Positions 15,793-24,145 of a DNA stretch of 38,819 bases are shown here, piece after piece. Source of the stretch: an uncultured bacterium. Lineage in GTDB: Bacteria; Verrucomicrobiota; Lentisphaeria; Victivallales; Victivallaceae. The first letter of the stretch is position 1. Every line of letters begins with the position of its first letter. The stretch spans positions 1 through 38,819 of the forward strand of contig URVC01000040.1 in NCBI GenBank assembly GCA_900551245.1, given 5' to 3'. Under the pieces are notes generated by a model. The model saw only the letters and a list, made by a program, of their open reading frames with translations. It was not told the origin of the DNA and made no database searches. Position numbers and translations under genes: made by a program.

Positions 15793-16755
15793 TTATTTGT
15801 CTTGAGCAGTCTGCTCCTTCTCGTCGTCAAAATTGATCTTCTCCTCCTCGATCGCCAGCGGACGGTTCTTCACCTGCGTCCAGATCGCCCCGATGTACTC
15901 GCCGATGACGCCGATGAAAATCAGCTGAACTGCGGAAAAGAAAAACAGTCCGATCACCAGCGGCGCCAGTCCCAGCTGAAAGGTATCCCAGTAGAGCAGT
16001 TTGTAGACGAGGTATCCGGCGGCGGTCAGCAGGCTCAGAAACGCCAGAATCAATCCGGAAAAGGCCGCCAGCCGGAGCGGCAGCTTCGTGTGATTGACGA
16101 ATCCGGTCATCGCCATGTCGTAGAGGGTGAAAAAATTATTCTTCGTGCGCCCGTGCTTCCGCCTCTCCTGCACGTACGGAACCTCAATGCGCCGGAAGCC
16201 GATTTCGCTCACCAGCCCCCGGAAATAGGGATACGGCTCATGGTAGCGACGCAACGCCTCGATGAACCGGCGGTCGTACAGGCCGAATCCGGTGAAATTG
16301 TGCAGTTGCGGCAGTTCGGAAAAGAGATCCAGCAGCCAGTAATAGAAACAGCGGATGCGGAACATCACCGGATTCTCCCGGCTCTGCGGCTTGACGGCGC
16401 AGACCACCCGGTACCCCTCCTCCCAGCGGCGCACCAGCTCCGGAATCAGCTCCGGCGGCTCCTGCAGATCCGAGCAGATCATCACCGCCGCATCCCCGTC
16501 CGCCTGCAACAGCGCGTTGTAGGGCGAACGGATGTGCCCGTAGTTTCCGGCATTGAGAATCACTTTGATCCGGTGATCCTCCGCGGCGAGACGGCGCAGG
16601 AGATCCCGGCTGCCGTCGGAGGAGCAGTTGTCCGCAATGATCATGTCGAACTCATACTCCGGAAGTTTTTCAAACGCCTCCCGTACCCGGCGGCAGAACT
16701 CCTCGAGGTTCTCCACCTCGTTGAAACAACTGCTTACAACGGTGATCTTTTTCAC
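15793..16755 (-). CDS. Membrane-bound family 2 glycosyltransferase (DPM1/GtrB/ArnC type)
   Basis: The 320-aa protein has a GT-A fold with VVSSCFNEVENLEEF at the N-terminus, ADNCSSDGS near 41-49 and the nucleotide-binding SDLQEP near 95-100. ERRKHGRTK near 197-205 matches the xRxxGxSK motif of polyprenyl-phosphate glycosyltransferases. Two C-terminal helices (about 228-251 and 261-290) anchor it. Such enzymes move a sugar from a nucleotide donor to undecaprenyl phosphate for surface-glycan synthesis. The start is GTG at 16755, one base after the rfbG stop. The co-transcribed rfbG suggests a dideoxy- or deoxyhexose surface polysaccharide, but the sugar used here is not known. Confidence 0.88.
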   Translation of the reverse strand: MKKITVVSSCFNEVENLEEFCRRVREAFEKLPEYEFDMIIADNCSSDGSRDLLRRLAAEDHRIKVILNAGNYGHIRSPYNALLQADGDAAVMICSDLQEPPELIPELVRRWEEGYRVVCAVKPQSRENPVMFRIRCFYYWLLDLFSELPQLHNFTGFGLYDRRFIEALRRYHEPYPYFRGLVSEIGFRRIEVPYVQERRKHGRTKNNFFTLYDMAMTGFVNHTKLPLRLAAFSGLILAFLSLLTAAGYLVYKLLYWDTFQLGLAPLVIGLFFFSAVQLIFIGVIGEYIGAIWTQVKNRPLAIEEEKINFDDEKEQTAQDK

Positions 16756-16756
16756 G

Positions 16757-17845
16757 TCAGTTCATCCACTCCATATGCGCGGCGGCGGCGCTGTCGAAAT
16801 AGGCGTCGAAATCCGCATCGGTATTGATCTTTTGTTCCAGATAAAAATCCCGGTACCACTCCGCCGTCCGGCGGAACGCGGTCTCCGGCTCCCACACGCC
16901 GTGCCAGTGCAGCAGGCTCTGCGCCTTCGAGCAGTCGAGGCGCAACAACCTGGCCTCGTGCGGCGCATCCGGATCGCCGGCCGCGCGGAAGCGGACCTCC
17001 GGCCAGCTGCGCTGCAGTGCCGCGGCCGCCTCCTTCACCGTGACCGCCGCCGTCGGCGCCGGGCCGAAATTCCAGGCGTCGGCAAACTCCGTTTTCCCTT
17101 CGTACAGCTTCCCGGCCAATTGCAGATACCCGCTGAGCGGCTCCAGCACATGCTGCCAGGGGCGGACCGCATCCGGATTGCGCAGAGACTCTTCCCGGTG
17201 CGCCGCCGCCGAACGCATCAGATCCGGCACCAGCCGGTCGGCAGCCCAGTCGCCGCCGCCGATCACATTCCCGGCCCGGGCACTGGCGACGAGCGTCGAA
17301 TGCTTTTTCCCGAATGTTTCCGGCGCGAAAAAACTGCGCCGGTAAGCGGCCGTCACCAGCTCGGCACACCCCTTGGACGCGCTGTAGGGATCGAATCCGC
17401 CCATGGCGTCATTCTCCCGGTAGCCCCAGACCCATTCCCGGTTTTCGTAGCACTTGTCGCTGGTGACGATGACGACGGCACGGACCGAAGAGGTCTCCCG
17501 GCAGGCTTCCAGCACGTTGACCGTCCCCATCACATTGGTCGCAAACGTGAGCGCCGGCTCCTCGTAGGAAGGGCGCACCAGCGCCTGCGCCGCCAGATGG
17601 AAGACGATCTCCGGACGGAAATCGGCAAAAATCGACCGAACCTCCCCGCTCTCCCTCACGTTGGACCATTCGGACTCCAGATCGAGATCCAGCAGCGAGT
17701 AGTGGTTGGGTTCGTACCCCGGGCGCAGGGAGATGCCGCAGACCCGGGCGCCGAGCCGCAACAACCATGCGGCCAGCCAGCTTCCCTTGAATCCGGAGTG
17801 TCCGGTCACCAGCACCCGGCGCCCTTCGTAAATTCCACGGAACAT
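16757..17845 (-). CDS. rfbG: CDP-glucose 4,6-dehydratase
   Basis: The 362-aa product is an extended short-chain dehydratase that converts CDP-glucose to CDP-4-keto-6-deoxyglucose, the entry step to CDP-3,6-dideoxyhexoses in O-antigen. The NAD-binding glycine motif is TGHSGFKG (about 15-22), the active-site region is YSASKGCAE, and VTSDKCY and RAGNVIGGGDWAADRL match the RfbG family rather than RmlB. The ATG at 17845 is preceded by GAGGAGG with 8-base spacing, whereas the GTG at 17854 lies inside that site. No rfbF, rfbH or further dideoxysugar genes are in the window. It heads the rfbG-GT2-cyclophilin operon. Confidence 0.9.
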   Translation of the reverse strand: MFRGIYEGRRVLVTGHSGFKGSWLAAWLLRLGARVCGISLRPGYEPNHYSLLDLDLESEWSNVRESGEVRSIFADFRPEIVFHLAAQALVRPSYEEPALTFATNVMGTVNVLEACRETSSVRAVVIVTSDKCYENREWVWGYRENDAMGGFDPYSASKGCAELVTAAYRRSFFAPETFGKKHSTLVASARAGNVIGGGDWAADRLVPDLMRSAAAHREESLRNPDAVRPWQHVLEPLSGYLQLAGKLYEGKTEFADAWNFGPAPTAAVTVKEAAAALQRSWPEVRFRAAGDPDAPHEARLLRLDCSKAQSLLHWHGVWEPETAFRRTAEWYRDFYLEQKINTDADFDAYFDSAAAAHMEWMN

Positions 17846-17890
17846 TCCCGCCACCTCCTCAAAAATTCACCATCGACTCTGTTTCGGAAT

Positions 17891-17918
17891 AACATAACGG
17901 CAACTGCGCTGAATTCAA
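17891..17918 (-). promoter_or_regulatory. Candidate promoter of the rfbG operon (TTGAAT-N16-TATGTT)
   Basis: On the minus strand, TTGAAT (17913-17918) precedes TATGTT (17891-17896) by 16 bases, giving a leader of about 40 bases to the rfbG ATG. Match to consensus is moderate. Confidence 0.42.
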
Positions 17919-17981
17919 CCCCCGAAACCAAAAATTCCCGGCTCCATTTTCAAAACAGCCCCACCGTTCCCCCGCATCAAC

Positions 17982-18017
17982 AAAAAAGCCCGATCCTCTG
18001 CAACAGAGGACCGGGCT
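17982..18017 (-). terminator. Terminator of the 63-aa protein gene
   Basis: Read on the minus strand, an AGCCCG-rich arm and TCCTCT pair with AGAGGA and CGGGCT around a short loop (one G-T wobble), followed by T residues. It is a clean intrinsic terminator 25 bases past the stop of the small gene. Confidence 0.88.
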
Positions 18018-18041
18018 GACGATCTCTTCTCGAAGGAAGAC

Positions 18042-18233
18042 TTACTTCATCTGGGCCTTCGCCTTCTCCCAGACATCCTTGCCGACAAACGCGGTCAGGC
18101 TGCGGCCATCGGCGGTCTGGCCCTTGAATGCATAACGAGTCCGGCTGGCATCACCGTAGGTCACACAAGCGGTAATCTTGGTGTTGACTTTCGCTTTGGC
18201 CTTGACGTCGTAGAAGTCGTGGTTCATGGTCAT
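18042..18233 (-). CDS. Small conserved-looking basic protein, unrecognised (63 aa)
   Basis: The 63-aa product is soluble and Lys-rich, with an N-terminal FYDVKAKAKV stretch, an alternating-strand centre (TKITACVTYGDASRTRYAF) and a C-terminal FVGKDVWEKAKAQMK. It may form a small beta-barrel or mixed fold; I recognise no family. It is its own transcription unit, with a near-consensus promoter (18275-18302) and a strong terminator (17982-18017), so strong expression is likely. GGGAG lies 3 bases before the first ATG (18233) and 9 bases before a second in-frame ATG (18227); the second may be the true start. It is unrelated to its neighbours. Confidence 0.75.
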   Translation of the reverse strand: MTMNHDFYDVKAKAKVNTKITACVTYGDASRTRYAFKGQTADGRSLTAFVGKDVWEKAKAQMK

Positions 18234-18274
18234 TGTCTCCCTTCGATTGATGTTGGACGTTGCAACTGGAAATA

Positions 18275-18302
18275 ATTATACCAAAAAATAAAAAATTATC
18301 AA
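18275..18302 (-). promoter_or_regulatory. Near-consensus promoter of the 63-aa gene (TTGATA-N16-TATAAT)
   Basis: On the minus strand, TTGATA (18297-18302) and a perfect TATAAT (18275-18280) flank a 16-base spacer made almost wholly of A/T. It is the closest match to the sigma-70-type consensus found in the window and gives a leader of about 35 bases. Confidence 0.75.
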
Positions 18303-18323
18303 GCGTTTCTTCGCTTTTTTTTT

Positions 18324-18372
18324 AAAAAAAACCGAAATTTTCCCGGAAATCACGGATTTTTACGGATTTCGG
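18324..18372 (-). terminator. Terminator of the dksA-lspA-nnr operon
   Basis: On the minus strand, CCGAAAT (18366-18372) pairs with ATTTCGG (18332-18338), with further partial pairing inside, followed by eight T residues. It begins 17 bases past the nnr stop. Confidence 0.6.
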
Positions 18373-18389
18373 TGCTCTCGAAAGCTGTT

Positions 18390-19898
18390 TTACACCGCGG
18401 TTCCGCCGCTCACAAGGCGGCGGAAAATTCCGGGGAACAACCCGGGCAGATCATCCGCGATCAACCCCGCTCCGCCGACCTCGCCGGCCAGACCGTGGAG
18501 AAAAACTCCGAGCCGGGCCATGCGATACGGCTCCTCCGGCCGCTGGGCGAGCAACGCCCCGATAAGACCGGTCAGCACATCCCCCGAGCCCGCCGTTGCC
18601 AGGGCCGGGGTCCCCGAAGTGTTGATGCTCCACTCTCCATCCGGCGAGGCCACCACCGTGAACGCCCCCTTGAGCACCGTCACCGCATGAAGACGCTCCG
18701 CCAGCGCCCGTGCAAACGCAACCCGGTCCGGAGAGATGTCGACGCCGAATCCCGCCGCCAGACGGCCCGCCTCCCCCGGATGCGGGGTGATCACCACTCC
18801 ATTGCGCCGCTTCCAGCGTTCCGGTTCGGCGGCCGCGGCGTTCAGCGCATCCGCATCCAGGAGCAACGCTCCCGGGAAGTCCAACAGCGCCGACAGCACC
18901 TCTCCCCGTTCCGGACCGCGCCCCCACCCGGAGCCGGCCGCAATCGCGTCACTCGACGACGCCAGCGCCGTCAGACGCTCCAGCGAAGCCGTTCCGAATC
19001 CGCCATCCGCCGCAGCTGGAACCCTCTCCAGAATCAGCGCCGCCGGCACCTGCGCCCGCGGCACTCCGGGCATGGCCAGCCGCACCAGCCCGGCGCCGCC
19101 GCGCAATCCGGCATGCGCCGCCAGCACCGCCGCCCCGGAATACTCCCGACTGCCCGCGGCAATCAGCAACCGGCCGCGGCGCATCTTGTGGGTGTCGAAC
19201 TCCTGTCGGGGGAAATCGGCCAGGGCATCGCGCCAGAAGTAACACGCTTCCCCCTCCTCTTCATGCGTGAATTCCTCCGGCACACCGATATCGATCAACC
19301 GGAGCCGGCCGCAGCAGCGCGGCCCGTCGCCGTGAAACAGCCCCCGTTTCGGCAAGCCGAAGGTCAGGGTGAGCGCCGCCTCCACGGCGACTCCGGACGC
19401 CGCCTCGCCGCTGTCGCCCTCCAGCCCGGACGGCAGATCCATCGCCACGACCGGCAGACGGCTCGCATTGATTACGCGGATAAACTGTTCAAACTGCGGC
19501 CGCAGTTTCCCGGTAAAGCCGATTCCCAGCAGACCATCCAGAATCAGGTCGCCGCTGCGGAACTCCTCCGGACCAAGCGTTTCGCACACCCGCACCGGAA
19601 TCGACCCGGGCAGATCTGCCGCCGCCTGTGCCGCCTCCCCGCGCAGCTCCGCGAGCGGCGAAACGGCACAGACCTTGGCCGGCAACCCCAGCGCGGCGGC
19701 GGTCACCAGCGCATCGCCGCCGTTGTTGCCGCGCCCGATCACGGCGACCACCCGCCGGATGCCGCGGCCCCGGATCCATTCGCGCAGAAATTCCGCCGCC
19801 CCCTCCCCGGCCCGGCGCATCAGCGTGTAACCGGGGGTCCCGGAGGCGATCAGCCGGGCTTCGGCCCGGCGCATCCCTTCAATTCGGACAGCCTTCAT
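18390..19898 (-). CDS. nnr: Bifunctional NAD(P)H-hydrate repair enzyme (epimerase + ADP-dependent dehydratase)
   Basis: The 502-aa product joins an N-terminal YjeF_N epimerase domain (about 1-210; VIGRGNNGGDALV, VAMDLPSGLEGDSG) to a C-terminal ribokinase-like dehydratase domain (about 225-502; ITPHPGEAGRL, TSGTPALATAGSGDVLTGLI). Together they repair NADHX and NADPHX, damaged forms of the nicotinamide cofactors, as in E. coli Nnr. Length and domain order are normal. The ATG at 19898 follows GGAGGAAA. It is the third gene of a dksA-like/lspA/nnr operon, 18 bases after lspA, and is followed by a terminator. Confidence 0.93.
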   Translation of the reverse strand: MKAVRIEGMRRAEARLIASGTPGYTLMRRAGEGAAEFLREWIRGRGIRRVVAVIGRGNNGGDALVTAAALGLPAKVCAVSPLAELRGEAAQAAADLPGSIPVRVCETLGPEEFRSGDLILDGLLGIGFTGKLRPQFEQFIRVINASRLPVVAMDLPSGLEGDSGEAASGVAVEAALTLTFGLPKRGLFHGDGPRCCGRLRLIDIGVPEEFTHEEEGEACYFWRDALADFPRQEFDTHKMRRGRLLIAAGSREYSGAAVLAAHAGLRGGAGLVRLAMPGVPRAQVPAALILERVPAAADGGFGTASLERLTALASSSDAIAAGSGWGRGPERGEVLSALLDFPGALLLDADALNAAAAEPERWKRRNGVVITPHPGEAGRLAAGFGVDISPDRVAFARALAERLHAVTVLKGAFTVVASPDGEWSINTSGTPALATAGSGDVLTGLIGALLAQRPEEPYRMARLGVFLHGLAGEVGGAGLIADDLPGLFPGIFRRLVSGGTAV

Positions 19899-19916
19899 CG
19901 CAATTTCCTCCTCCGT

Positions 19917-20468
19917 TCATTCGGAGACGGCAGCTTCGTTCTCCTCCGCCGCCTTCTTCGGCTTGCGCAGCAAACTGGAAAGCAGAAAGAGGCCGACACC
20001 GACGCAGATGGCGATGTCCGCCACATTGAAAATCGGCCAGTGCGCATCGTACCAGTGGGCATCGAAGAAATCCACCACCGCACCGCGCCAGATGCGGTCG
20101 ATCGAATTGCCCGCCACCCCGCCGAGGATGACGAAGATCGCCAGACAGCGTTCGGGATACCCCTCCGTCAGATAGCGGAAGAACCAGAAGCACCCCACGG
20201 TTACCAGCGCGGCCACCGCGAGCAGAAACCACCCCTGCCCGCTGAAGAGACTCCATGCCGCGCCGTAGTTGCGCACAAACGTGAGCGAGAAGAAGTTTTC
20301 GATCAGAACCCGGCTTTCGTGCAGCTGGAAACTGCGCTCCACCATCACTTTGGTGACCTGATCGAGGAGAAGAATAAACCCGGCCGCCGCCAGCGACACG
20401 CCGATGACGGTGCGTTCACGACGGGAACCGGGCTCCATCTGCCGGAAGAAAGACGGCAGTTCAATCAT
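19917..20468 (-). CDS. lspA: Lipoprotein signal peptidase (signal peptidase II)
   Basis: The 183-aa membrane aspartic protease removes signal peptides from prolipoproteins after lipid attachment to the lipobox Cys. Four helices are visible (about 21-40, 72-98, 107-123, 146-166). The catalytic aspartates are in GNSIDRIW (about D124) and FNVADIAI (about D151), and FILLLDQVTK is the conserved first-helix motif. The start is ATG 20468, which overlaps the dksA-like stop as ATGA; the longer frame adds 34 non-conserved residues. It would process the lipoprotein encoded at 1600-2382, among others. The C-terminus is charged. Confidence 0.94.
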   Translation of the reverse strand: MIELPSFFRQMEPGSRRERTVIGVSLAAAGFILLLDQVTKVMVERSFQLHESRVLIENFFSLTFVRNYGAAWSLFSGQGWFLLAVAALVTVGCFWFFRYLTEGYPERCLAIFVILGGVAGNSIDRIWRGAVVDFFDAHWYDAHWPIFNVADIAICVGVGLFLLSSLLRKPKKAAEENEAAVSE

Positions 20469-20854
20469 AATTGTTCTTTTTCGTGCCGGGACTTGCATTT
20501 CACGCAGAAGACCGCGTAAGGACGAATTGCCAGACGGCCTTCCGAAATCGGTTCGCCGCACTCCTGACACTTGCCGTACTCCCCGTCGATCAACCGCTGA
20601 ATCGCATCTTCGATGAGCTGCAGGACGTTCCCCTCTTCGGTCAGCATCCGCAACTCCATCTCATGGCGCGAATTGTCGCTCGAAACATCCGCCATATGGG
20701 TCGTGACCCCGCGCTTGTCCGCATTGCTGCAGTCCAGAGCGTCTTCGGCGTGATATTTCATCTGGCTGGTCACCATTTCGCGGGCACGCATCAGAGCTTC
20801 ATAATGCTCCTTATCCTTGCCTTCGAACACCAGTTTTGCCGGTTTCTTAGCCAT
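20465..20854 (-). CDS. DksA/TraR-family zinc-finger regulator
   Basis: The 129-aa protein has a helical N-terminal region and a C-terminal C4 zinc finger (Cys about 96, 99, 117, 120; CQECGEPI and FCVKCK). DksA/TraR proteins bind RNA polymerase through the secondary channel; whether this one does is unknown. The coiled-coil tip has DVSSDNSRHE rather than the DxxDxA motif of DksA, so it is closer to the short TraR/YteA-like group. It heads an operon with lspA (4-base overlap) and nnr. The RBS is weak (GGGAA). Zn and SD strength apart, nothing is odd. Confidence 0.85.
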   Translation of the reverse strand: MAKKPAKLVFEGKDKEHYEALMRAREMVTSQMKYHAEDALDCSNADKRGVTTHMADVSSDNSRHEMELRMLTEEGNVLQLIEDAIQRLIDGEYGKCQECGEPISEGRLAIRPYAVFCVKCKSRHEKEQL

Positions 20855-20939
20855 TTGCTTCCCTATCGATAAATATTACCTTGATCAACCCATGCGGTAC
20901 CAGCGGGAATCCCCGTTGCCCCGCCCTCTTTATCTTGGT

Positions 20940-20967
20940 AATATACTCCAGTTTCGATTTTTTTCAA
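20940..20967 (-). promoter_or_regulatory. Candidate promoter of the dksA-lspA-nnr operon (TTGAAA-N16-TATATT)
   Basis: On the minus strand, TTGAAA (20962-20967) overlaps the ychF stop and TATATT (20940-20945) lies 16 bases on. The leader would be about 80 bases. Confidence 0.5.
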
Positions 20968-22064
20968 ACCGAAAAACGCACGTGAATCACATCGCCGTCC
21001 TGGATCAGATACTCTTTGCCTTCGATGCGCAACTTACCGGCCGCCTGCGCTTTGGCCCAGCCGCCGGCGGCGACGAGATCCTCGTAGGAAACCGTCTCCA
21101 TCCGGATGAATCCGCGGCAGAGATCGGTGTGAATCTTCCCCGCCGCCTGCGGCGCGGGCGTACCCCGCGTCACCGTCCACGCCCGGGACTCCATCGGCCC
21201 GGCGGTGAAGAAGGTGATGTAGTCGAGCAGACGGTACCCGGTGTGAATCACCCGGGTGAGGCCGGTCTCGGCAATTCCGAGCTCCTCCATGAACATCGCC
21301 GCCTCGTCCGGTTCGAGCTGGCCGAGCTCCTCCTCCAGTTTGGCGCAGACCGGAACCACCTCCATGTGATGTTCGGCGGCGAACTCCTTCAGCCGCGCCG
21401 CGCGGGGATCGGTGTCGAAATTCCGGAAACACTCCTCGTCGGTGTTCGCGCAGACGAACGCCGGCATCACCGTCAGCAGTCCGAGAGAACGCACCAGCTC
21501 GACCACCTTCGGGTTCTCCTTGTCGTACACCGGCGTCTTCCCTTCGGCAAGCTGATCGGCGAGATCGCGGATCGTCTCATATTCCAGCTTCGCATCCGGA
21601 TCGTTGGAGCGGGCAAGTTTGTGCGCCTTGTCGCGGCGCTTTTCGAGCATTTCGAGATCGGCCAGCATGAGTTCGGTCAGAATCGTCTCCAGATCCCCGA
21701 CCGGATCGATCGTGCCTTCCACATGGACCACGTCCGGATCCTGAAAGAGCCGGACCACATGCGCTATCGCGTCCACCCCGCGGATGTGCCCGAGAAACTG
21801 GTTGCCCAGCCCCTGCCCCTGACTCGCTCCCTTGACCAGACCGGCAATATCGATGAATTTCAGCGTGGAGGGCACAATCCGCCCGGAGTGCTCCAGATCG
21901 GAGAGCACTTGAAGCCGCTCATCCGGAACCGGGACGATGCCGGTATTCGGCTCGATCGTGCAGAACGGGAAATTCGCCGCTTCCGCTCCGCCCCGGCAGA
22001 GCGCGTTGAACAGCGTTGACTTGCCGACATTCGGCAATCCGACAAAACCACAGGAAAAACTCAT
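20964..22064 (-). CDS. ychF: Redox-regulated ATPase YchF (OLA1 family)
   Basis: The 366-aa TRAFAC P-loop protein has Walker A GLPNVGKST (about 9-17), switch II DIAGLVKGASQGQGLGNQFL, a non-canonical G4 region (FVCANTDEE) that explains the ATP preference of this family, a helical insert (about 130-200) and a C-terminal TGS domain (RAWTVTRGTPAPQAAGKIHT). YchF associates with ribosomes and modulates stress responses in several bacteria. Length is typical (363 aa in E. coli). It lies after the TIGR04073 gene, separated by a strong terminator, so it should have its own promoter in a 37-base gap, although I cannot identify a good one. Confidence 0.95.
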   Translation of the reverse strand: MSFSCGFVGLPNVGKSTLFNALCRGGAEAANFPFCTIEPNTGIVPVPDERLQVLSDLEHSGRIVPSTLKFIDIAGLVKGASQGQGLGNQFLGHIRGVDAIAHVVRLFQDPDVVHVEGTIDPVGDLETILTELMLADLEMLEKRRDKAHKLARSNDPDAKLEYETIRDLADQLAEGKTPVYDKENPKVVELVRSLGLLTVMPAFVCANTDEECFRNFDTDPRAARLKEFAAEHHMEVVPVCAKLEEELGQLEPDEAAMFMEELGIAETGLTRVIHTGYRLLDYITFFTAGPMESRAWTVTRGTPAPQAAGKIHTDLCRGFIRMETVSYEDLVAAGGWAKAQAAGKLRIEGKEYLIQDGDVIHVRFSV

Positions 22065-22101
22065 CTTACTTCATCCGTATTATCAACTTGCTGCAATCAA
22101 G

Positions 22102-22139
22102 AAAAAAATCCGCACCGGCGCCACTGCACCCGATGCGGA
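22102..22139 (-). terminator. Terminator of the TIGR04073-type gene
   Basis: On the minus strand, TCCGCATCGG pairs with CCGGTGCGGA (one wobble) around an 11-base loop, followed by seven T residues. A second, GC-rich hairpin (CCGTGTCC/GGACACGG, about 22153-22171) lies just before it. Confidence 0.85.
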
Positions 22140-22178
22140 CCATATTCCGCGCCGTGTCCGGCGGACACGGCCGCCCGA

Positions 22179-22610
22179 TCAGTAATCCGAAGAGACAATC
22201 GAGCTGTCGTCAAACACGAAATTGAAGGCGTTGTGCTCGATATCCACCACCCAGGCCGGACGCATGATCGGCCCGTAACCGGCGCCGAAACCCTCCGGAT
22301 CCTCCGGGCAGTCCGGCAGCGGCACCGGGAAGGTGACGATGTCGATCACGCCGACCACCTCACGGGCGATGCAGTAGGCGACCCCCTTCAGAGGACCGTA
22401 GGTGATGCCGGCGATGCCGCCCAGCTCCTGCGTCACATCCCAGCCCCGGATCAGAATCTCCAGCGGCCCGAACGCGACGTTGGCAATTCCGCGCCCCAGC
22501 TTCTCGACAGGCTTCATGACCCACGGATCATCCGGCGCAGCCTGCACCGATACTCCGATCATCATCACTGCAAGAATCACAGAAGCGACAACACTCTTTC
22601 CGAATCTCAT
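22179..22610 (-). CDS. Exosortase system-associated protein, TIGR04073 type
   Basis: The 143-aa protein has a Sec signal peptide (cleavage near VQA-AP, about residue 24). Its conserved core resembles the TIGR04073 family: KLGRGIANVAFGPLEIL, then a Gly-rich hydrophobic stretch (GGIAGITYGPLKGVAYCIAREVVGVIDIVTFPVP) that may enter a membrane, and a short acidic tail. This family is found mostly in Verrucomicrobiota/Lentisphaerota and correlates with exosortase/PEP-CTERM sorting; its function is unknown. No exosortase or PEP-CTERM protein is in this window. The gene is monocistronic with a good promoter and terminator. Confidence 0.75.
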   Translation of the reverse strand: MRFGKSVVASVILAVMMIGVSVQAAPDDPWVMKPVEKLGRGIANVAFGPLEILIRGWDVTQELGGIAGITYGPLKGVAYCIAREVVGVIDIVTFPVPLPDCPEDPEGFGAGYGPIMRPAWVVDIEHNAFNFVFDDSSIVSSDY

Positions 22611-22686
22611 GGGTCTTCATCCTTCGAATTATGAATTTCACGTCGAAAACGCGTTTTTCAACCGTTCAGAACAACTCACTTGTAGC

Positions 22687-22715
22687 AATATAATTTTGGA
22701 GTTCGAAAAATGCAA
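22687..22715 (-). promoter_or_regulatory. Promoter of the TIGR04073-type gene (TTGCAT-N17-TATATT)
   Basis: On the minus strand, TTGCAT (22710-22715) and TATATT (22687-22692) are 17 bases apart; the leader would be about 70 bases. The remainder of 22611-22873 holds the psd terminator and no supported gene. Confidence 0.65.
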
Positions 22716-22816
22716 GAAGAAAATTCACATTTCTTCAAAAATGAGTGGCCGTTTCCTCCGATTTCCCCGCAGAATCCGCCGTTTTCACCCGATTTCTCCT
22801 CAAAAACGCCGCGGAA

Positions 22817-22846
22817 TAAAAAACCGGCGGAGGTCGTCCGCCGGTT
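22817..22846 (-). terminator. Terminator of psd
   Basis: On the minus strand, AACCGGCGGA and TCCGCCGGTT form a perfect 10-bp stem with a 5-base loop, followed by a T-rich run. It lies 27 bases after the psd stop. Confidence 0.92.
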
Positions 22847-22873
22847 TCCGATTTCCCGTGATTCGGCCGGAAC

Positions 22874-24145
22874 CTATTTCTTCCGCGGTCCGACCGTCGC
22901 CAGACGGGAGTTGATGTTGATGTTCGAACTCTCCAGCCCCGGCTTCTCCCCGTGCAGGTCGAACTCGATGTTGACGTGCGGCCCGAACACCAGACAGTAG
23001 GTCGAGCCGCCGAAGTGGAACATGCCCGTCTCCTGCCCCTTCTTGATGTGCTGCCCCTGGTAGACGGAGATGTCGCAGGTCGAGACCTCCGCCATGCCGA
23101 TGGCGATAAAGCACATCAGACCGATATCCGGATTGTCCGCCTCGATGTAGACCACCGCCCGGGTCGCCAGCTCCGCCAGATATCCCTGGGAGTCGTTCGG
23201 CGCTTCCGGGTCGTACCCGACGCTCCGCGATTCCGAATAGTAGGTGCCGGGAATGATGGCGGTCTTCACCACACGCCCGGATACCGGAGAGTGCCACCGG
23301 TGATAGCTCAGCGCGCTCAGAAACGCCTGATAGACCGTTCCGCCGGCAAACAGCTTCGCCCGCGGGTCGTTGCCCAGCATGAACTGCAGCGCGTACGGCT
23401 GCGCCTTGATCCAGAACCGGTCGCGCATCTGCACGTTGCGCGCCAGTGCGAAGGGGGCCGATTCACACGCGTTGACGACGACGGCGTCGTTCTCCGGCTC
23501 GGCGACCGGACGCACCCCCTCCCGGAACTGCCGGATGAAGAAATCATCCCAGGACTTGAAGCCGTAATGCGGCTTCGACGGGTCGCAGACAAACTCCTCG
23601 GCAAAGGTCGGCATCGCCTTGCGGGCATCCTCGCCGAACCAGCCGTTCCGCGGATCATCGTTCAGCACGTAGGTGCTTTCCGGCGAACGCAGAAACGTCC
23701 CCCACTCGTTCAAAATCGCCTGGATATGGCGATTGACCTTGTGGTCGATGAACGCCGCCCAGCCGCCGGCCGTCGCCATCGACCAGTCGAGAATCGCGTT
23801 GAACGGGAAACCGACCAGGCCGTTCTCCGAAAACTCCGGCGCGTGATTCAAAATCACATTGAACAGCCGGAGCATATGCTGATAGTCGCGCACCTGCGGC
23901 AACCCGGTGGGAGACTCCACCTTGCGTTCCGGAACTTCGCTGAACATCTGCGAGAAGAACATGTACGCCTCGGCATCGTTCTCAATGAAGTTCTTGAGGT
24001 CTTCGACGACCGGCTTCAGCGGCCCGGTGTCCTTTTCCGCCTTCGCCATGATCTTGCGCATCCATGCGGCGAGGGTTTCCCGATCCCGCGGCATCCATCT
24101 GCCGGCGGCGAACGTCTTGTTCATCGGTTTGACTGTGGTGCTCAT
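22874..24145 (-). CDS. psd: Phosphatidylserine decarboxylase proenzyme with N-terminal PSDC domain
   Basis: The 423-aa product decarboxylates phosphatidylserine to phosphatidylethanolamine. The C-terminal half carries WDDFFIRQF, YHRWHSPVSGRV and the self-cleavage motif FGGST (Ser about 381), where a pyruvoyl group forms on the alpha chain. The N-terminal half (about 1-190) looks like the PSD-associated domain (PSDC) found in a bacterial/fungal subgroup, which explains a length above the usual 290-320 aa. The ATG at 24145 follows GAGGAGGAG. The leader is long, about 175 bases. It is a monocistronic gene with a strong terminator, divergent from csoR. Confidence 0.92.
   Translation of the reverse strand: MSTTVKPMNKTFAAGRWMPRDRETLAAWMRKIMAKAEKDTGPLKPVVEDLKNFIENDAEAYMFFSQMFSEVPERKVESPTGLPQVRDYQHMLRLFNVILNHAPEFSENGLVGFPFNAILDWSMATAGGWAAFIDHKVNRHIQAILNEWGTFLRSPESTYVLNDDPRNGWFGEDARKAMPTFAEEFVCDPSKPHYGFKSWDDFFIRQFREGVRPVAEPENDAVVVNACESAPFALARNVQMRDRFWIKAQPYALQFMLGNDPRAKLFAGGTVYQAFLSALSYHRWHSPVSGRVVKTAIIPGTYYSESRSVGYDPEAPNDSQGYLAELATRAVVYIEADNPDIGLMCFIAIGMAEVSTCDISVYQGQHIKKGQETGMFHFGGSTYCLVFGPHVNIEFDLHGEKPGLESSNININSRLATVGPRKK

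Noticed and set aside
18372..20519. A 715-codon open frame on the plus strand opposite nnr and lspA
   Set aside because: It is Arg/Pro/Gln-rich without family motifs and overlaps well-supported genes in the other direction.
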